The translations under genes and the position numbers were made by a program. Below the pieces are notes generated by a model. It was not told the origin of the DNA. It did no database searches and saw only the letters and a list, made by a program, of their open reading frames with translations. Source: Piezodorus guildinii (lineage: Eukaryota; Arthropoda; Insecta; Hemiptera; Pentatomidae). From it: DNA of 64,000 nt. Position 1 is the stretch's first letter. Every line of letters begins with the position of its first letter. This document shows positions 21,430 to 32,739 of the stretch, piece by piece. Location: NCBI GenBank assembly GCA_023052935.1, contig CM041293.1, forward strand, positions 179,042,789 to 179,106,788. The letters are read 5' to 3'.

Positions 21430-21880
21430 ATGTGTGAGATCATTTCAGCGCGTAACCGAAAAGTCTCATAAAACTGAAATTTCATATTTAATATAAATAT
21501 ACGCTCCAGATGTTACAATAACTTTTTAATCAAAATCAGCTAACCAGAAGAGAAACTTCATACCTCGTATTTTGCATGTTTTTACGATTTTCTTGAAAAC
21601 GGCATCAATGTAAAATTTAATAGGATCATTAAACATTATGTTATACACAAAGTCGTAAAGTGATGGATAGAGATTAAACTTCTTACTGATTAACAATTTA
21701 ATGGTTATATTATTTAATCTAAATCATATGTTTCCAACGAAAATGAATATACGTTTTTTAAAAATAAACTCAAAATATTTTTCAAATTGAAGTATAGTTA
21801 ATAGTTTCTAAATTGATTTTAACTGTCGATGTAAGTGAAAGTCATGTGTTGCCAGCACCAGATTTTTTTTATTCTAAATG
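21430..21880 (+). repeat. Repeat A, forward, incomplete
   Basis: Matches repeat A words in order: AAAACTGAAATTTCATATTT, ATACGCTCCAGATGTTACA, AATCAGCTAACCAGAAGAG, TTTTGCATGTTTTTACGATT. The right end has GTGTTGCCAGCACCAGATTT. Confidence 0.7.
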
Positions 21881-22137
21881 AACAATTTAAAATACATTTT
21901 GAAATTTAAATTAAGTTTCTATATCAATCCTCTTAAGTTTAAATTGAAAAATCTGTTTTCTGAAATAGTACCAAATTTGAAATAATTAATAACAATGCTA
22001 GTTTATAGATTCATAACAACTTGACATTTATGTTAACAACTTAGTTATGATTCGGTACGTATTATTGTTTCTACAAATACTCAACGGCTATTTAGCACTT
22101 AATAAGGTGAGGGTACTGAACAATTTCTGACAGGTTT

Positions 22138-22175
<38 letters not shown>

Positions 22176-23200
22176 GTTTGATCAAAACCTAGTTTTACTG
22201 TACTACTTATACTTCAAGAATAATTTTTTGATGACTTGGTCAAAGAAAATTTATTTTTTCCCGCATAAAAATAAGCTAAATTGCAATGTATTTTACTTAT
22301 GAACCTTCTGGAAAATATGCTCTAAATTATGGTGTAAACAGTATCAGAATCCGTCTTGTGGTTTGAAAGGATTTCGCGGAAACCAAAATTGCGTTATCAT
22401 TTTATATATAGAGAGAAGAGATGACCGGTATTAACTTTTTAAAAAGAAATAAATGATATATTAACCCTTAAAATAATTGCGAAATTACCCAAATGATACT
22501 CAACTCGAAATATTGAACGGGGTGATAAAGGTATGAGGAAGGGAATTCGATAACGAAGAGAAGTTCGGAACCTGTCTACAGCAGCGGTCGAATAGTTTAG
22601 AAGTCTGTTTGGGGTTCGTTCAGGAATTTAGACGGTTGTTTCCGTTATTTAGAGAATGTAAAGGTAATTTTTCGTTTAATCGGAACTGATATAGATAAGG
22701 AGTGCGTGTTATATTTTTGAATACGTAGAAAAATTAAATTCCTGAAGAATACGTAAAATTCCAATGTTATGTTCGGACCTCACAGGAGATCAGAAAATTT
22801 GATTGTGGCATGCTTGCGACACTGAGGTATATGTATTTAATATACTAAGGTAATGGAGGAGGACGAAGAATGTAAATAATAAAATGTTGTTATATTGAGA
22901 AAAAAAATATCTTTAAAAAAATAAATCGTTCAGTACATAGAGTGATTCGTAGTGGTTCTCGGTCAATGGCTGTGATGAGTTTAGACCAATTGTTACAAAA
23001 AAAATATTTTCCCTCCGTAGTTACAGACCCCTCCATCTAATCAATACAGCAGCAAATACCCTCTAAATTAAAGAAAAATAGTGCATATTAATGCATTCAA
23101 TTTCATCTAAAGTAACCACAAGTCCTTAGAATGCCCGTTTGAAAATTTAATTTCTTACCGAAAGTCCATATTGTTTTAATTTCAAAACATTCTAAAACAT
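21881..23200. other. AT-rich stretch without a gene
   Basis: Holds a 29-base poly-T run at 22,140-22,169 and otherwise unassigned AT-rich sequence. No coding frame or structured repeat could be supported. Confidence 0.4.
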
Positions 23201-23482
23201 ATTCTTCCATAACGTAATTCTTTTGAATTTGATAAACAACTAAAGGAGAAAAGTTCAAACATATTTCTTATGTAATTTACGTGTTTTTGAACTCAGGAAT
23301 AGTAATATAGATGTATAATATACCGTTGTATAGCTGAAGATTTTAGAAAATCATATTATCTAATATACGGAATTTTAAAGGTTAATGGAGAGTGATGAAA
23401 AGCCAATAAAACTAACTGATTGTTGTTGATAAAAATATAATACATTATTTAATAAAACACATGTTTCTATTGAAATTAAAAA
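23200..23482 (+). repeat. Repeat A, forward, right half
   Basis: Contains AACTAAAGGAGAAAAGTTC, TATAATATACCGTTGTATAG, AGTGATGAAAAGCCAATAAA and ACACATGTTTCTATTGAAAT in family order. It is followed directly by repeat R3. Confidence 0.65.
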
Positions 23483-23655
23483 AAAAATAACGCTGGAAAT
23501 TATTACACAATGGTTTATTACATTCAAAAAACAATATTAGGGCATAACTGTTTATATAGCTGTTGATAGGCATTAAGTAATATGAAAAGCAATAATTCAA
23601 AGGATAATATCATGTCACTACAGCTGATTTCAAAATGTAATATTTCAGCTAGTTT
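23483..23655 (+). repeat. Repeat R3, reference copy
   Basis: About 170 bp starting GCTGGAAATTATTACACAAT and including CATAACTGTTTATATAGCTG and AATAATTCAAAGGATAATAT. The same words flank the Jockey at 51.35-52.23 kb, where they give the filled site, and a 5' piece occurs at 20,066-20,107. Class unknown. Confidence 0.6.
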
Positions 23656-23689
23656 TTAAATAATTTATGGATATCAACGATATAAAACA

Positions 23690-24090
23690 GGTAAAATATA
23701 TAAGTTAAACGAATTCGATTTCTAACTAAAGGAGAAAACTGCAAAAATATTTTTTAAATGAAATTTTATGTTTTTAAACGTATGGACAGTAATATAGATG
23801 TGTAATATACCATTGGAAAGTTAAAGATTTTATAAAAAAATATTATCTTAGACGCGAGCTTGTAAAAGTTAATAAATAGTGATTAAATTCTGATAAAACT
23901 AACTGAGTGTTTTATATAATAAGATAATAGGTTTTTTATTAAATACACATATATCTATAGAAATTCCATTCAGTTAATGTTTTAATAGTTTCACTAATTT
24001 TTATCTCTAACTGTATTTGGAAATTCTTTAATAGATTTTTTAAACGAAGGTAAGTTAAAGTCGTGTGCTGCCGGCCAGATTTTTTCTTTT
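23690..24090 (+). repeat. Repeat A, forward, right half
   Basis: From AAAATATATAAGTTAAACGA to the family end GTCGTGTGCTGCCGGCCAGA followed by T-rich sequence. Confidence 0.65.
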
Positions 24091-24848
24091 CATTTCAAAC
24101 ATTATTTAAAAGTTCTTAAATTGATTGAAGAGGCAAGTGAAACGTATGTGTTGTGCCCACCGAGTTTTATTTATTGATTATTATTATTATTAATAATTAA
24201 TTAGTACATTTAGCTGTTATAAATATCCTAGGATATAGATGGATTAGATTAATACTAGGCCTGACGCTATGTAGATGGAGCGCTGGTTACACAGGCAATG
24301 TATCTCCAAAGCCTGTGGAAGACGATTGGAGTTTGTTGGAGGGTTGTTAAGTTGGTGGCTACATCAATCTTGGTACCAATTGGAGCACATCACATCCCTG
24401 TCTCCTCGCCTAAACCTTTGTGCCCTTCACTTTAGCCGATTCCAACAATATATTCACTCCTATCTATTGTCTATAAGCGGTTTGAGGATCACCGCTTTGT
24501 CCCGAACATCACAATATATAATAGTTAATAGATGAATAAAAGATTTTATTAATTATAATTTACAAACTGCCACAAGGCTGAGTGTTATTAATTACATGTT
24601 GTGGTGTATCACTTATCATTTTTTACAGTTAAGTAGTATTTATAAGCGAGGGTATTAATAATTACATCCTTAATTTAACATTAGGAAAAAAACACTATGT
24701 AACAAAATTTTAGAGTGGGAAACACACAAATTTCACTAACCACTGTTGTTTAAACCAATTTATAATTTATTCAGTGACAAAAAAAAAAATTATTAAATAA
24801 ACTTCCAGTTGAAAAAAAATATTAATAGAATAATATTAAGCTTCGAAA
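24091..24848. other. Unassigned region
   Basis: AT-rich, with a short ATT repeat near 24,172-24,195. A slightly GC-richer block (24,270-24,510) has an 86-codon open frame with no recognisable motif. I do not call a gene. Confidence 0.35.
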
Positions 24849-25250
24849 TAATAATAATAATAGGCTTAGCGAACCCGAAGGTTTGATGCCGATACCACCA
24901 AATTCCGCTTACACAGACTCGTCCAATGTTCACCGTTCAAGCCCAAGCCCCCGAGATCAGTCTTAACGCAATCCTCCCATCTACGCTTCGGCCTACCTTT
25001 CGGACGCCTACCAGTCGGATCAGCGAATACCAACTTTCTCGGAATCCGCTCCTCACCGAGCCCAACAACTTTACTCGCCCATTTGAGCCTCCGCGATGCA
25101 ATCAGCTCAATTATATTCACAGGATACAAGTTCCGCAATTCCGCGTTGTGCAACCTTCTAAACTCCCCAGTGGCCTCATCTCTCTTCGGACCAAATATTT
25201 TACGCAGTACCTTATTTTCGAAAACCTTAAGTCGTTGTTCATCCTTCAAT
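24849..25250 (-). mobile_element. RTE-like LINE, 3' end
   Basis: Minus strand. The ORF end is open for 127 codons (EQRLKVFENKVLRKIFGPKR, NAELRNLYPVNIIELIASRR, GRRPKGRPKRRWEDCVKTDL, GLNGEHWTSLCKRNLVVSAS). Then come the terminal hairpin at 24,870-24,885 (one mismatch) and an (ATT)n tail. Severe 5' truncation. Confidence 0.85.
24870..24885 (-). other. RTE-like LINE 3' hairpin with UUCG loop
   Basis: On minus: CAAACC-TTCG-GGTTCG. It is the same hairpin as at 38,250-38,265 and 58,538-58,553, with a single A/C mismatch in the stem. Confidence 0.6.
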
Positions 25251-25286
25251 TAATTCTCGTAAGAATCATTAAATAACATAAAAATA

Positions 25287-25660
25287 CTAGCTGACCCAGC
25301 AAACGTTGTTTTGCTATATAAATTATTTCTAGTGTAGCAAAAAAATAACTAACTTATTGTAAGTGTGTAAGGATGTTATATATGTGTGAAAGAGGCATGG
25401 AGCGCTGTGAATGATGAGGGAATATAAAAATAACAAAACACCAAACATTAATTTGTTTAATTTATTCCTTAAAATTATATATATCATTAATTAATTACGA
25501 TAGAAACACTAACAAACAATATCAATCTCTTAATGCTAAATCGTGAACTATATTTTTTGTTAGCCCATCTTTAGCTAACACAAACATACTGGATGGTTTA
25601 CCCACTCGAGAGCATGCCACGTATAATTGTCCGTGTGAAAAACATGAGTTACACTGAGAT
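25287..25660 (-). mobile_element. Helitron, 3' end with helicase remnant
   Basis: On the minus strand the element ends CTAG at 25,287, followed by T, as Helitrons end CTRR and insert between A and T. About ten bases before it is a hairpin AGCAAA-ACAACG-TTTGCT. Upstream, 25,522 to about 25,655 encodes the C-terminus of a Helitron helicase. The 5' boundary is unclear; a likely 5'-side block lies at 26,760-26,935, beyond a repeat A copy. Confidence 0.75.
25522..25655 (-). pseudogene. Helitron Rep/helicase C-terminal relic (PIF1-like)
   Basis: The minus strand reads CFSHGQLYVACSRVGKPSSM followed by FVLAKDGLTKNIVHDLALRD and TGA (25,522-25,524). HGQLYVACSRV is helicase motif VI of PIF1-type helicases, with the arginine finger. 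In Helitrons this is the end of the Rep-Hel protein that drives rolling-circle transposition. Only about 45 codons survive. Confidence 0.8.
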
Positions 25661-25954
25661 AGTAAAATGATAACTGTAAATGTTTTTACTACGATTGATG
25701 CATAAACAATAATAATGGCCGAATACTGTGGAGGGAGTGAGAGAAGGCTTATTGTTAGAAAGAAACAGGAGACCGGCTTCGGTCCTATCCATACTCCGTG
25801 CTGTTTGCTGGCTGAGATGTGACACCGGTAGACCTCTGGTAGGAATAGCTTACCAAGTGATAATTGATCAGTTATCGAGCGGGATGAAAAAATTACTAAA
25901 ATGGCAGTTAAAAATATAAGGGTGAAATTTTAGGGTTGCATTTTTACTTTCACT

Positions 25955-26715
25955 TACTATATGTAGTAAGGGTAAGTATTGCAATCGTGAAAATTATCGA
26001 ATTCCAATTTTCAACGGAAATACACGTTTTAGGGTCCCCTGAGTCCAAATAACCAAGTCCCCCAAAAAGGTCTGTGTGTGTGTGGTAACTCCCGGGCGGA
26101 AGCGAAAAATCCTATGAAACTGAAATTTCATATTTAAGACAACTATACGCCCGAGACGTGACAAAACTTTTTTCATCAAAATGAGCTTACCAGAAGAGGC
26201 ACTTTATACCATGCATTTTGCACCTTTTTTCGATTTTCTCGAAAACGGTTCCGACGATTTTGATTAAACTCGCTATATCGATGTAAAATTTAATGGGCTT
26301 TAATATCATGTAGGTTTTATTTGGATAAAAATATTCTGACAGGGCTTAAAAGCCGAAATATATAAATTGAATAAATTCGATACCCAACTAAAGGAGAAAA
26401 CAGAAAAAATATTTTTTTAAATGCAATTTTTCGTTTTTGAACATAAGAGCAGTAATATACATGTATGATATACCGTTGGAAAGCTAAAGATTTTAGAAAA
26501 AATATCATCTCATACACAAGCTTTTAGATGTTAATAGAGAGTGATGAGAAGAAGATAAAACTAACTGTTTATTTTAGATAATAATATAATAGATTTTTTA
26601 ATAAAACACATGTTTCTATAGAAATTCAATTTGATTAATTCCTTAATAGTTTCACGTATTTTTATCTCTAACTGTATTTGAAAATTCTTTCATTGCCCGC
26701 ACCAGATTTTTTAAT
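25955..26715 (+). repeat. Repeat A, forward, nearly complete
   Basis: About 760 bp, from AGGGTAAGTATTGCAATCGTG to the family end CACCAGATTTTTT. Includes CGTTTTAGGGTCCCCTGAGT, GTGTGTGTGTGGTAACTCCC, ATCATGTAGGTTTTATTTGG and AACTGTATTTGAAAATTC. A small hairpin, CTTACTA-TATG-TAGTAAG, sits at the left edge (25,953-25,970). No ORF longer than expected by chance. Confidence 0.8.
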
Positions 26716-26759
26716 TCAGCATTATAAAAAATAAAATAAAACAACTTTGTCCAACAAAT

Positions 26760-26935
26760 TAAAAAATAATGTTAGAGGTGGAAAACCCTTATCATTTAGG
26801 TGTATGAAAAATAGATAGTAGTCGATTCTCAGACCCATTTTATAAAATGTGCATATAAAATTTTATAAAAATCGGTCAAGCCGTTTCGGAGGAGTATGGT
26901 AATCTAACATTGTTACACGAGAATTTTATCTTTGT
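26760..26935 (-). mobile_element. Probable Helitron 5'-side block
   Basis: Contains CATTTAGGTGTATGAAAAAT, CGATTCTCAGACCCATTTTA, ATCGGTCAAGCCGTTTCGGA and ACGAGAATTTTAT. From memory of insect genomes these words accompany the Helitron end seen at 25,287. If so, repeat A at 25,955-26,715 is nested in the Helitron. A related block is at 50,880-50,990. Association is inference. Confidence 0.45.
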
Positions 26936-26944
26936 GCAAAAGAT

Positions 26945-27570
26945 AATATTTTATCTAAAATGTTCAGCTTTCCAATATTATATCTATTACTATTCTTGTA
27001 TTAAAAAAAAAAAAAAAAAAAATTGCTGTTTTATTCTTTCGTTGGTTATCAAATTTATTTAACATGTATATTTAGCAGTTTTTATCAATGCCAATAAGAT
27101 AATATGGTTAATTTTTCAGGATCTAAAAAATCAAAGTCACTTTGGAGAAAATTCTGCATTTGCCCAGTCAGACTATTTCAATCATAATGAAATATACATG
27201 AAATTATAGCCTATTAGATTTTACACCGATATAACATCGTTATACCCGTTCTTGAGAACATTGCAAAAAGGTGCAAAACTGCATTGTATAAAGTGGCCCT
27301 TTCGGTTTACTGATTTTGATGAAAAATTTGCTGTAACATCTCAGGAATTTGCACTTCTGGAGTAATCAATTTCAGTTTAATAAAACTTTTCAGTTTTTTA
27401 GGTAGGCTTAGCACATACTCATAGACCTTAACGCTGGACTTGGTCATCTGCCGTCTGTAGATCCTAAAATGTGTATTTTCTGTGAAAATTGGAATTCGAA
27501 AATTTTCACTTTCGCAATACTTTCCTATACTATTTATTTCATATATAAGGAAGTGGATGTAAATATGACG
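26945..27570 (-). repeat. Repeat A, reverse, diverged
   Basis: Family words in reverse order: TTTAGCAGTTTTTATCAATG, AAAAAGGTGCAAAACTGCAT, TAAAGTGGCCCTTTCGGTTT, GGACTTGGTCATCTG, AAATGTGTATTTTC, GCAATACTTTCCTATAC. A 20-base poly-A run interrupts it near 27,003-27,021. Confidence 0.65.
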
Positions 27571-28190
27571 TTATTAAACAAATTATTGATTTAAGCTATT
27601 TGAGCTAATTAACATAAATACACTATTGGCTATAAGGATATATACTAATTTTTTTTTTTTTATTACACAAATAATGCAATAGTATATGCTTTGCACGATT
27701 ATGGGTGCATTACTTTAGTGTATTATTTTCATTGTCACCTAATGAAGTGTCACTATCTTAAAAAGTGGATAATGAATATAAGCAATTAATCGTGAATGAA
27801 TATAAGCAATGAATCCCTAAATAGGGTAGCACGAATGACAAAGAATTTTTTTTAAGGATCTGTGATAAGGTATATACAAGTTTATGTTTTAGGATCTCGT
27901 GTTTACTAAATGGACAAAGGATCAAGTGCCAAGCATATCAGGAATATATAAGGAGGGTTTTTCGTTTTGAAAAATCGGAAGAGACAGACACCTAGGACGT
28001 ACTGCTGACGGAAAGAGGGATACAAACAATTCAACTCGTCATACCTTCTAGAAACATGGGAGCGTCTGGGGATTCCACAAGTAAATCTTATGAAACATAA
28101 AACAATAATTAAATAATCTATTATATTATCATGTACGACAATTATTTAGTTTTATTCTCTTTTCCCCTCGCTCTAATTACCTTCTCCAAC
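27571..28190. other. AT-rich stretch without a gene
   Basis: Nothing recognisable beyond a poly-T run near 27,651 and a short direct repeat of GAATATAAGCAAT around 27,773-27,810. Confidence 0.35.
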
Positions 28191-28194
28191 TTTT

Positions 28195-28520
28195 TGTGTG
28201 AGTTAATATTTTATTTAAAATCTTTAGCTTTCCGACGGTATAATATAAACCTCAAGTAAATGTTTAAAAACAAAAAATTACTTTAAAAAAATATGGTTAT
28301 AGGTCCCCTGAGTCCAAATAACCAAGTCACGAAAAAATGTGTCTATGTGTGTGTGGTAAGCATGAAAACAAAACGTCGTACGAAACTGAAATCATACATT
28401 TGACACATTCATACGCTCGAGATGTTACAGAAACTGATTTTACGAAAATCGGCGGACCGAAAGTGGTACTTTATACTATGCATTTTGCACCTTTTTACGA
28501 CCGGTTTTAAAACGGCTTAA
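28195..28520. repeat. Two repeat A pieces in opposite orientation
   Basis: 28,195-28,292 is a reverse piece (TTAAAATCTTTAGCTTTCCG). It is followed by a forward piece at 28,300-28,520 that starts TATAGGTCCCCTGAGTCC and continues through ACCGAAAGTGGTACTTTATA. The join skips both family ends. Confidence 0.55.
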
Positions 28521-28849
28521 AGAAGAGTGGAAATAGGTCTGAAATATAATATGTAGGATGGAGAAGAAATTATGTTGTGAGGACGTTTTGAATATAAGGG
28601 TTTAGAATATTTACCAGAGTGATGTCAATTGGTGGCTTCTCTACGAGTCTATTTGTCAATTACCATATTTAATAGCTGTATTATGTAATTTCAACACGAA
28701 ATATTAAGAAAAGATATATATTTTCTTACCTCAAAGTTCTCGAGGAGTTAAAATTTTTAGAATTAATTATAACTTAACAATGGGGGTAAGATAAGATAAA
28801 TCCTTATTCAGTCAAACCTGGAATATCCCAGCAGGGTGATTTATCTATT

Positions 28850-29124
28850 AGAGATACTCCATAAAGTGGGATCACCTCTGGTGTAATGGCTTGTATATCC
28901 TGGGATAGGTTGCCCTAGGATTTTTAATAGGAGTTAAATGTTTACGTCCTAGGAAAAGACGTAAAGATATGCTCTCGATCCTGTGTGATGTCAGGTACTC
29001 GTTAAAGATCCCTATCCTAAATAAGCCTGGATATCTTGAATTTTGGACTCCCACTGTAGCATCGTCCGATCAGCCACAGCAACTTGAGCTGCGTAAAATA
29101 AATGAACAAAAAAAAAAAAAAAAA
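28850..29124 (+). mobile_element. SINE-2-like element with poly-A tail
   Basis: The head is TCACCTCTGGTGTAATGGCT (degenerate A box; the B box is lost). The body ends CTGTAGCATCGTCCGATCAG near 29,060, which parallels 38,640-38,690, and then an 18-base poly-A at 29,107-29,124. Confidence 0.55.
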
Positions 29125-29187
29125 ATCAGAGATGCTTTTTATAGAAAAAGAAGAATCTTCCGGCATTGTAGCTACCATAAGAAAACA

Positions 29188-29575
29188 TAATAATAATAAG
29201 TCTTTATTGATGTACATATAAACATTTATAATACATTTTTATTTAAAAACTTTTTTTTCTTCTTTCTTTATATACATATATGTACATAAACCTTCCTTTT
29301 CAGGAGTTTAAAGTCTTTAACGGTAACTACCCGTACTTGAGTTGAAGAGTTTGCTCATCTCCATCTTCCGAAATTCTCTGTCCTTAGCTTTACGTGACCA
29401 TAGCACTCCTTCTGCCTTTTTAATTTCGACAACCCACCTTTGCCTGCCTCGGTTCCTTTTCCAATACAATGAGGTCCACTCAGTCAACATTTTAGCCCAG
29501 TTTTTATCATTTTCCCTTATTAGATAACCAGCCCATTGTCATTTCATCTTATTCACGAATCTGATTACATACCAT
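29188..29575 (-). pseudogene. LINE ORF2 C-terminal fragment and 3' UTR
   Basis: The minus strand reads VNKMK, stop, QWAGYLIRENDKNWAKML, TEWTSLYWKRNRGRQRWVVE, IKKAEGVLWSRKAKDREFRK, MEMSKLFNSSTGSYR and stops at 29,317-29,319. The WAGYL.R...RW.A..L..W....KRNRGRQ..RW..EI pattern is the conserved tail of RTE-like and related LINE proteins. The 3' UTR reaches an (AAT)n tail at about 29,188-29,200. It differs from the other RTE-like copies here. Confidence 0.75.
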
Positions 29576-29579
29576 TAAA

Positions 29580-30070
29580 CCGTGCAATACTGAGATACGA
29601 GTAATACATAAAATTAGATAGTTTAATATATATAGAATATATTATAAATAGTGTCAAATTTATTCAATGTCAGCTACTGATGAACCATTAATCGAATAAA
29701 GATAGATATTAAGCCTTGTACTATAATAAAAAAAATTTGACATACTATCGTCAGTATTTTTTATCTCAGACATAATAGATTTGAATTTTGAGATCATATT
29801 ATTTAAATTAAATAATCTATATATATTTTTTATTTCTTTAAAGCATCCTGTAATAGAAGGCTTAATATTAGTAGGATCATTTTTAGGACTAATAAAAGTT
29901 TTTTCAAACCATTTAGAGTTAGTGTTAGGTAACGCTGGAAATTCGGTAGGCTACGCCCTTCACCCCTGGCATTACTTTTTTTTTTTTTTTTTTTTTTTTT
30001 AAATGTTTTTTTGGCTTTTCCTTATAAGAAAATATAAGGAGCAACAAAAGTATATATAAAAACTAGGGAG
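29580..30070. other. AT-rich stretch with poly-T
   Basis: No gene. A poly-T run of about 30 bases lies at 29,971-30,000, just right of a GC-richer piece (GGCTACGCCCTTCACCCC); it may be the tail of an unidentified retrotransposon. Confidence 0.35.
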
Positions 30071-30071
30071 A

Positions 30072-30385
30072 ACTACACATGACTTTCACTTATTTCCGTT
30101 ATTAAAATCAATTACAGAATTTTCAAATACATTTTGAAATGGAAATAAATTGTAAGAATTAATTACATGAGTCTCCATAAAAACGTGTATTGTATTAAAC
30201 AACCTATTATACTGTTATCTACAAGAATCAGTTATTTTTATCGGATTTACATTACTCTCCGTTAACTTTTATAATGTTGAGAATAAGATAATATTTTTTC
30301 TAAAATCTTTACCTTTCCGACAGTATATTATACATCTTTATTACTGCTTTTGTGTTCAAAAACACAAAAATTTAATAAAGAAATA
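30072..30385 (-). repeat. Repeat A, reverse, right half
   Basis: Starts at the family end (ACACATGACTTTCACTTATT) and runs through AATCAGTTATTTTTATCGG and AAATCTTTACCTTTCCGACA. Confidence 0.65.
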
Positions 30386-30811
30386 TGTTTGCCTTTTTCT
30401 CCTTCTATATTAATCATTTTATAATAATCTTAATGTTCTGTTTTTTGTTTTTCCACTGTTAAGGCATGATTATGAGAACAATAAATTCTCGAAACGTCGC
30501 ATAAATAAAATTGTTATTCATTGACTGAAACCTGAGAACAATAGAAACTTAAATTATCAACAGCCGAGAACTTACCAAACAATACTATATACATACACAC
30601 ACACAGGCGTGGTCATAGATCTTTCATCAATATATTTCCAATATTAAACATAACTGCATGTGTTAAAAAAATGCTGATTACACATAAAAAATATTATATA
30701 TTGAAAATTAAATATAACCATATATAAATCAATGAAAAAAATATAATTTTAAGTGTTCACATAAAATGAATTATTATATTAATTTTTAAAACTATGAACA
30801 ATGTTTATTTG

Positions 30812-31020
30812 TGTCCCGCTGTTTTCCGTGAAAGTTGTTCCACTCCACGTAATCTCACAATGTTAATGTTTCTGATAGCAAAAAGCCTAAAATGCCTTGT
30901 TTAAGATGTGATTGTGGTAGTAGTAACCAAAAACTAAGAAACGTTATTTATTTATTTTAATTTCTTTATTCCACTAAGCGAATGATATAAATAAGTAGAA
31001 AAAGACAAAAATTGTATATG
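30812..31020 (+). repeat. Dispersed repeat D, copy 2
   Basis: Same orientation as 4827-5050: TTTTCCGTGAAAGTTGTTCC, GTAATCTCACAATGTTAAT, AAACTAAGAAACGTTATTT. Class unknown. Confidence 0.55.
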
Positions 31021-31944
31021 TAAAAATGTAAGAGAGTTCACCGTGAGAGGCCTCTGGTTCGGATTTCGCGGGACTGTGTCCAGAAGAACAAGGAGCCTTC
31101 TAGAAGAACTCGGTGTTGGTAATGGTGAATTGTCCATTATGGCAGAGAATATAATATTGGACTGTCTGGGGATTATTCATCGTCACCTATATGGATATTA
31201 GTTATGTTGAGATTTCTACCTAACCTCATTTATTTATGTTTTTATTTATTCGTCTTACCTTTTCGCTTAAATTTTGTCATTGATTCTTTGATACTGTTGG
31301 TTCTTTGGGTGTGCATTTTCAAATCTGTTTCTTTTTTGCATATATGTTGCTTTAAATTGTAAACTATATTACATATTATAAGGCATAACATAGAAATCTA
31401 TTGATAAAGTAAGTGAATGTATGGTAAATTTATAACTTTTCAAGTCACTATCACATTACATCAAGATTGATAAGTACGCTGTGTATGATAACAACCCAAT
31501 ACAGTTGGGCAGCTGTGTTTTGTTGTAATTTTGATAAAACAAAGCATTTCTCTCTCAAATTTTATTCAATAAAAAATTAAACATTGGTGATGCTATTCCA
31601 ATGACCTCTACTATTAAATCGATTAAATGTTCTAAAAATGGCAATAATCGATAATACAGATTAGAGAAAATAGATACAATAGAGATGACATTTACCCTGG
31701 GGCTGGCACGGCCCGTAATATCGCTCCATTTAGGGGAGAGGGACGTGACCCTATTTTGTCTGGGGACATTACATGGCTGTAATCCGCTACCAGCGGGCCT
31801 GTCTATGTCCATCAGATAGTATCTACCATCGCTCCGCGCCGAATGGAACGTCGCGCCGAATGTAACGTCGCGCCGAAATATAAAAAAAAAACTAGGGTTT
31901 GGAAAAGTCAAAGGCACGAAGACTAAACTACATACATTATTACA
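31021..31944. other. Region without a gene; GC-rich island at 31,690-31,880
   Basis: Mostly AT-rich. 31,690-31,880 is notably GC-richer and ends in a 17-bp tandem repeat (listed separately). Frames across it show no recognised motif. Confidence 0.35.
31835..31877. repeat. 17-bp GC-rich tandem repeat, 2.5 copies
   Basis: Unit CGCGCCGAATGGAACGT at 31,835-31,851, CGCGCCGAATGTAACGT at 31,852-31,868, and a partial CGCGCCGAA at 31,869-31,877. One mismatch between the full units. Confidence 0.75.
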
Positions 31945-32414
31945 TAGTGAGGGAAAGTATTGCGATCGAGAAAAATCTGGTGCGGGCAACACACGATTTT
32001 CACTTACCTCAGTTTTATAAATCGATTACAAAAATTTCAAATACAGTTAGAGATAAAAATTATTAAAACTATTAAGGAATTAATTAAATTAAATTTCTTT
32101 GTTTTATCAAAAAATCTATTATATTTTTATCTAAACTAATAAGTTAGTTTTATCGGCTTTCCATCACTCTTTATTAACTTTTACAAGCTCTTGTGTATTA
32201 GATAATATTTTTTTCTAAAATCTTTAGCTTTCCAACGGTATATCATACATGTATATTACTGATTTATCTTCAAAAACAAAAAATTGCATTAACATTTTTT
32301 TTTTCAGTTTTCTGCATTATTTTTTTTATTTCACACAACTTGCATACTTAGCTGTTATTTATCAATGCTAACAAGATAATTTAGTTATTTGTATAGAATC
32401 TACAAAATTAAAGG

Positions 32415-32687
32415 TTGGTTGGTTGGTTGGTTGTTATATTTTATTGGCACAAAACATCTCGGTCATCAGTGCCAGACACTCATTTTTAGAAACTAATTTA
32501 AGGTTAAATAATGAACAATTGTTTTACTAAAAAAACAATAACAACAAATAGTTGAAAACATTAACTAATAAGAATAATCAAATAAGAATAATCACTAGTA
32601 AGAAAAAATTTAACAGCATTAGAAAAGACAAACATATATCAGGTTAAATTACAAAAAAAAAAAAAAAAATAAAATAAAAATAAATAA

Positions 32688-32739
<52 letters not shown>

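Noticed and set aside
28872..29054. 60-codon frame on minus
   Set aside because: It lies in the body of a SINE-2-like repeat and has no motif.
31555..31992. 145-codon frame on minus over the GC-rich island
   Set aside because: It crosses a tandem repeat and the end of repeat A; there is no motif, and openness is expected in GC-rich sequence without TA-rich stops.
32401..32445. CRISPR-like or satellite array at TTGG repeats
   Set aside because: A simple-repeat tail of a retroelement with target duplication explains it. There are no spacers.
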